Source: Sialis fuliginosa
Taxonomy: Eukaryota; Arthropoda; Insecta; Megaloptera; Sialidae
Reading direction: 5' to 3'
Length of the DNA stretch: 64,000 bases
Assembly: GCA_961205875.1 (NCBI GenBank)
Contig: OY540809.1
Location: 12,102,267-12,166,266, forward strand
Shown: piece after piece, positions 59,041 through 64,000 of the stretch
Numbering within the stretch: position 1 is the first letter of the stretch
How the letters are laid out: each line of letters begins with the position of its first letter
Translations under genes and position numbers: made by a program
Notes under the pieces: model-generated
The model's input: only the letters and a program-made list of their open reading frames with translations
Told to the model about the DNA's origin: nothing
Database searches by the model: none

Positions 59041-60290
59041 AATTAGTGTAAATTAACAAAATTAAGTTTTATCAACATTTTTTAAATATTTGGTCTTTCA
59101 TTTCTATTTTAGCCAATTCTACCAATATCGCTATAACCACATAGGGCTCGGTAAACCGTAAACCACAACAGTGCATTGTTATTTGAAGGACTGCGTAATT
59201 AAATTCCACTACCTTACGTTACACTGATAAAGTACATTTATTCAGCATAAAATTGACCCTGTTTGAACAATAAATGCAGATTTCAAATTAATAATGAAAA
59301 ACCTTTAAAATATCATTTTTAGGTTTTCGTAGATCAAAACCTCATTAATATCACTGCAAAATATCTCGAATTTTTAATTTTACTGTGCAATTTGTTAAAT
59401 TTCCAGTGCAAACTAAAATTTTTGTATCACACTTTAGTTTTTATTTTAAATGCAAAATGTTTTATAACCTTTTGATTTTAACCCTTCAGTAAATGTCGTT
59501 ATCAGAGCGTCCCCCCCCCCACTCTTATTTCTAAACTATCAATTCAAAAAATCCGAAAAAATTTCAGCATTTCCACGGACCCCTACCTATTATGTGCGTT
59601 CCCAACACGCACTTGGCTGTTTTATTTAATAAACAAAACAATCGAAAGGTCTACAAATAAGGTCTTTCAAATACATTTACTCTCGAAGAAACTTCTAATA
59701 TTGCATGTATTTTTTTTTCGATATTAATAATATTGGCTAGATCAAATTCCTTTATTAATACTAATTACTGTTAACCTTTGATGTGGAATTTAGTATTATA
59801 ATTAAATTTAATTAGGTAAATTTTCAATGTAAAGCACAATTAGGAGGATATAGAGACTAATAATGAGTAGAACACAAACAGAATTTTGATGTGTATTAAT
59901 ATATATTCAACTTAGCATATTCTGTATAAATATGAGATGTTATATGGTACATATGTTCTATATACACATAAATCAAGTACGAGTGTATATTAATGTAAGT
60001 AAAGTGCAAAACCAGAAACTAGAATCATCATTTTAATAATAATTATAAATGAATCATTTTTCATTGATTTAAAATTTACCTACAGAAGAACGCTTCCAAT
60101 TCGCAAAAAAAAACATGGTCAAGTTCATTTATTTTTTCGAAGTTTTAGCGAGACTAGTGAATTGGAATAACCTCGACAGATTTTAACGATGAAACGCTAA
60201 GGAGAAAGTGTGCATATGCGTGGATAAATGTATAAGAGAAAGATGGACGAATAGCGTATGCAAACAACTCACTTTACGTCGGTTATTTTT
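59041..60290. other. AT-rich DNA
   Basis: It contains a lone TTAACCCTTCAGTAAATG tip near 59479 (piggyBac-like, no partner), a C10 run near 59511, and otherwise nothing recognised. Confidence 0.4.
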
Positions 60291-60715
60291 GAATTAGAAA
60301 AAATATAAAAAATAGGGTCAAATTCTACTGATTGAGATCTACATTTTGATATCCCACACATCTAGGTATACAATTTCTTTGTTATCTTTGGATTTGCTTT
60401 AAAACCCTCTGCAGGCGTATTTTTTGATTTAGAAAAAAAATAAGAAAAAGGGTCAAATTACATTGTTTTTAGTTATACATTTTGACGTGCCACATACCTT
60501 GGTGTAAAAAATTTTACATAGCTCCTTAGCACCCTTTCTGAAAAATTATTTTTTCAAAAAGTCTGTACATATTTTACTAAAGGGCATCGTTTTACATGTT
60601 CTGTGAACATTTCAAGTTTCTAGCTTATATAGTTTACGAGATATTTTGCTTTAACTGACGGACGGACGGACGACAAAGTGAGATTAATAAGGTTTCTTTG
60701 CAACCCTAAAAATAT
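60291..60715. repeat. Repeat K copy followed by (GACG)n repeat
   Basis: 'gggtcaaattctactgattg', 'agatctacattttgatatcc' and 'ctctgcaggcg' match repeat K. 60644-60712 adds 'gacggacggacggacgacaa' and 'caaccctaaaaat' of the (GACG)n repeat. Confidence 0.5.
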
Positions 60716-60751
60716 AATTAATAGAAAATTTAATATCACATAATACGAGTA

Positions 60752-62012
60752 TATGAGCCGTTGATTTTGAAAGTGGCCTAACTCCATTTTTCAAATTTTT
60801 TTTGTTGACTGTAGTAACGTGTATAATTAGAAGTAAACTATCATAAAAAACAATTTTTGGTTAAATATATTCAAAGGAAAAAAATTTTTTGAACACATTA
60901 ATTTTCACAATTAATTTCAAGTTAAAAAGTTTATTTTGAAAGTGGCCTAACTCCACTTCATTATTAATAACGGTGTTTTATTTATCACAATAGCTGGAAA
61001 ACGAAAGCTTTCTATGGAAAATGTTTGGTACAAAAGTTTTAGGTTTTAGCGGGGCAAACCCAATTTAGGTAACAATTTTGACCTTGAGTGGAGGTTTTAA
61101 GGTCATTTTGGGGTCAGCAATTTTTTTTTTAATAGAAACTTAGTTATTTTTTTGCAGATTTATATTTTACAAAAAAATCGAAATAACTTTTGTTTGAAAA
61201 GTTTTTTTTTATTTTAATTTTAACGTTATTTAAAAAAAAATTTACATCAAAAAAAATTTTTTGTGATCAAAAATTTTGAAATTATTTCTTAAATGTTTGA
61301 GGAAAAATTTTAAAGCAAAAAATTTTTTTTTAATGTTCCAAAATTTAAATAAATATGTTAATATTGAAATTTTTTATAAAACATTTCAGACAAAAGTTAT
61401 TTCTTTTTTTCTGCAAAATACGAATCTTCAAAAAAATAAATAGATTTCTTTTGAAAAAAAATTGTTGACCCCAAAATAACCTTCAAACCTCCACTCAAGG
61501 TCGAAATTGTTAACTCTATTGATTTTACCCCTCTAAATCCTGAAAATTTTTGTACCAAATATTTTCTCTAAAAATCCATAGTTTTCCAGATATTAAACAA
61601 TCTCAAGACTTAAAAATCACCTGTATACATACTTAGATTTCCTGAATTGTATAATTTTTTTAAGAGTTATAAAGAAATAATATAAATTAAAATGAGTGTT
61701 TGTTTTTTTTTCAATTTGAAGCATTTTAACTAACTACAAATGGAGTTGAGTTCATTTAAATTAATAACAAACGTAATTGTTGATTTTGAAAGTGGCCTAA
61801 CTCCATTTGTGGTAAAAAAACACATATTATTCATTTAATAATCGGGGTTATTTTAATAGTAATTATAAATTTAACTCCCTTAGAAACACTTAATCAATGT
61901 GGCAAATTGATATCTTACACGTATATTTTTAATTTTATTGAAATGCAAACTCTTTAATATCTCAGTTTAAACATAAATGGAGTTAGGTCACTTTCAAAAT
62001 CAACGGCTCATA
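60752..62012. mobile_element. 1.26-kb TIR element with repeated internal motif
   Basis: TATGAGCCGTTGATTTTGAA at the left and its complement at the right continue through 'gtggcctaactccatt'; TA outside (60750-60751, 62013-62014). The motif 'ttttgaaagtggcctaactc' occurs four times: left end, about 60933, about 61783, and inverted at the right end. An E-type element lies inside. No coding. Confidence 0.82.
60969..61623. mobile_element. TIR element E, copy 2
   Basis: Arms contain 'ccttgagtggaggttttaag' at the left and 'cttcaaacctccactcaagg' at the right, with 'atattaaacaatctcaagac' and CACCTG before TA at the right end. It is older and more diverged than 10593-11352, and nested in the 60752-62012 element. 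Confidence 0.7.
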
Positions 62013-62524
62013 TACTGAATTCCAGAAATCTTGGTTTCCGACTGAAAACGATAAGGGAAACTTCTATGGACAGTGTTTTGTCATAATATCAATTAAAAAC
62101 CAATTAATTATATTTTATCATGAGTTGGGCGTTTGCTTGTCACATATTGAATATACTATCTAGTGGTGTTTGTAAACATATTAAATAACATGAACTGGTT
62201 TGTGTGAAATAAACTGCGAGTAAATCAATAACACAGTACAATGTGAAAATGCATTTTTATTATTATATATAATACCTATTATAACCAAACTGAACTACAT
62301 ATGTATATAAATAAACTGAAATATATAGATAAATGTTGTAGAAGGATACAAAAAGTATTTATAACAATTTTTTATCAAGTATTTTGTACCGGTTGATTAA
62401 AAAAGGGTGTTATGTTGGGTAATATACCTACATTGTACCTATTCTGTTGATATCAAATACATAAACTCAAAACTGATTAATAACACAGCCACACACACAA
62501 AAATTCATGTACCAGAGACTAGAC
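62013..62524. other. AT-rich DNA
   Basis: Nothing recognised. Confidence 0.35.
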
Positions 62525-62900
62525 CAGGGATGGAGAACCTGCGGCCTTTTCAATACTTCATTGCGGCCGGTAAATATTTCAATTATTTATACTATATAAT
62601 TTTTCTTCTCAGTTTATTTTTAATTTTATTCTGCCAAAAGGCAAAAACAAAAATGTTTGAACAAATAATTATTTAATGAATCTAATCTGAAACTTCCCCA
62701 GAATTGAAAAAAATGACGTCACAGTATACAGACGTAAATTAAAATTGGCTATTGCGCATTTCCGGTATATTCTGAAGTTATTTGATATGAACTTCCTAGT
62801 GGAGATATATTTCACGACTAAGACTAGTTCAAGAAAGACAGTAAGTATGCGGCCTGCTTATTATTTTTAAATTTAAATGTGGCCTTCTATGCATTTTTAT
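62525..62900 (+). mobile_element. hAT-like element, left end and remnant
   Basis: CAGGGATGGAGAACCTGCGG then 'cctttt' and 'ttgcggccgg' resemble CAGGGGTGGCCAACCTGCGGCC-type hAT ends. 'gcggcctgcttatta' and 'tgtggccttctatgcatttt' near 62850-62895 look like the subterminal right part. The right tip and an 8-bp duplication were not found. Confidence 0.5.
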
Positions 62901-63823
62901 ATTTTCGGGATCTCTGAAATCGAATCTGGCTCAGAATTGCAATATCAGGTCACAATTTCAAGATGTTTTGAAATGTGAGTGACTCCCTTCCAAAAAAAGT
63001 TTAAAAATAAAACAAACCTGATGATTATCAGCCTTTTACCCCGAGTGTAACTGGGAATATTTCTCACTTTTTTCAATTCTAAAAACTACCCCCTTCAGAG
63101 GGTTGAATACTTAATAAATCCATTTATCTCTTTCTTGAGGCTTTAAAAATAGTTTTCTTGCATGCGTATGTTGTGAGCCGTCTACTGAATATTTAAAAAA
63201 ATTGTCAACACCTATCCAGCCCCTTATTGAAAACCACCCATCTGGAGGGATGAATATTTGAATTTTGTGTGTGGCTATGTAATCATTGTTAACTTTGTCA
63301 TTATTGGATAGAATTATAAGATCTAATGAGTGGGCAAAGTATAATTATTATCTAGGACGAAAAATTTCGTTGTCAAAAAACAACTGTGCGTTGAATTTTA
63401 TAGAGGTATTTTGAAAACAATTCTAGAATATAACTTGCAGCAAAACAAGATATCAGATAAACGAATGAGTCGTGATGAAACGTGATGAGTCGAAATAAAA
63501 CGGAATGAGACACTTCAATGTTGCAGCTGGCTGTAATAGTGACAACTAACAATATACCTATATAAACAACGACTTAGAAACTAGGTCACTGTCTTTCATT
63601 CTTTGTACTTTAAATCAATAATATTTATAATTATTATAATAATTAAATAAAAAATTAGATAAGTTAAGTCTTCAACATTTTACGGCCTTTGGGACACTTC
63701 TAGCTGAAGATTATTTTAAGAACACGAATTTTGGCAGGTTTAATATATCTTAAAAGCTGTCATGGGTACCACAGGATTTTCTTATACATACATACGTATA
63801 CACTGAATATACAGTGTTGTACA
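62901..63823. other. Unassigned DNA with a MITE fragment
   Basis: 63285-63430 is a partial copy of the interior of the 940-1115 MITE. 'cgtgatgagtcg' and 'aacgtgatga' short repeats lie near 63467-63490. No gene. Confidence 0.4.
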
Positions 63824-64000
63824 CAGTGCCGGCCTTAGCAAATCTGGCGTCCTGGGCGAGATTTATTTTTCCGCCCTCTCTCCCCCTAAAAAAATGTTTA
63901 AAAACACCGGAAATGTCAATTAAAATTGACAAATTAACAAATAAGTTGAATAATTAATATCTCAGCTTGGCGCGATCCTACACACTCAAACTTTTATTTT
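63824..64000 (+). mobile_element. hAT-like element, cut by window end
   Basis: CAGTGCCGGCCTTAGC followed by 'ctggcgtcctgggcgaga' is the start of a hAT type common in animal genomes. The rest lies beyond the window. Confidence 0.6.

Noticed and set aside
1-64000. tRNA, rRNA and LTR retroelements
   Set aside because: No cloverleaf-like sequence, no rRNA stretches and no paired long terminal repeats with TG...CA ends were found on reading through both strands.

Overview
This window looks like nuclear DNA of an insect. It is very AT-rich, and I found no operons, tRNA, rRNA or uninterrupted long reading frames. It carries repeat types familiar from Hemiptera and Lepidoptera: Helitrons beginning TCCATACTAATATTATAAA and ending GGGTAACAGCTAG, dispersed repeats with (GACG)n next to TACGGAACCCT, taggtacctac strings, and Jockey/CR1-like LINEs with (TAA)n tails. 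I cannot fix the order. No complete host gene is visible. The window is intergenic or deep-intronic DNA built from nested transposable elements.

The centrepiece is a 6.36 kb element at 26091-32449. It has CACTGT...ACAGTG ends, a 2-bp TG target duplication confirmed by an uninterrupted paralogous site near 2851, and large subterminal tandem arrays (216-bp units on the left, 219-bp units on the right). This is the layout of a CACTA/EnSpm-type transposon. It carries no recognisable transposase. It does carry a six-exon gene (27571-31407, + strand) whose C-terminus resembles DUF4806, now damaged by two in-frame stops and one frameshift. A 1.8 kb fold-back hAT element (27708-29514, 8-bp duplication) sits exactly at the donor site of exon 1 and holds the tail of a cysteine-rich CXC/tesmin-like protein. 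A 123-bp relative of the big element lies at 17297-17419.

Layout. 0-6 kb: hAT MITE, small TA-flanked MITEs, Helitron fragment, TTAA-flanked element. 6.7-9.2 kb: long-TIR element split by a fold-back element with an AAAT duplication. 10-26 kb: many MITEs (TA or 8-bp duplications), inverted copies of a dispersed repeat, Helitron pieces. 26-32.9 kb: the CACTA-like element inside a repeat/Helitron composite. 33.5-36 kb: Jockey/CR1-like LINE (minus) broken by a piggyBac-like element and a repeat dimer. 37-40 kb: TIR elements and a possible Penelope-like tail with a hammerhead-like core. 40.7-42.3 kb: second LINE broken by a pogo/Tigger-like derivative that keeps a promoter, an intron and a start codon. 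42.3-47 kb: mostly featureless AT-rich DNA with one GC-richer, coding-like island. 48-54 kb: three Helitrons, a Harbinger-like element and an 8-bp-duplication MITE. 54.6-64 kb: large fold-back hAT-like element, further MITEs, dispersed repeats and two hAT ends.

Target-site duplications and paralogous empty sites make it possible to order many insertions. Family names rest on termini and short protein motifs read by eye; no database search was possible.
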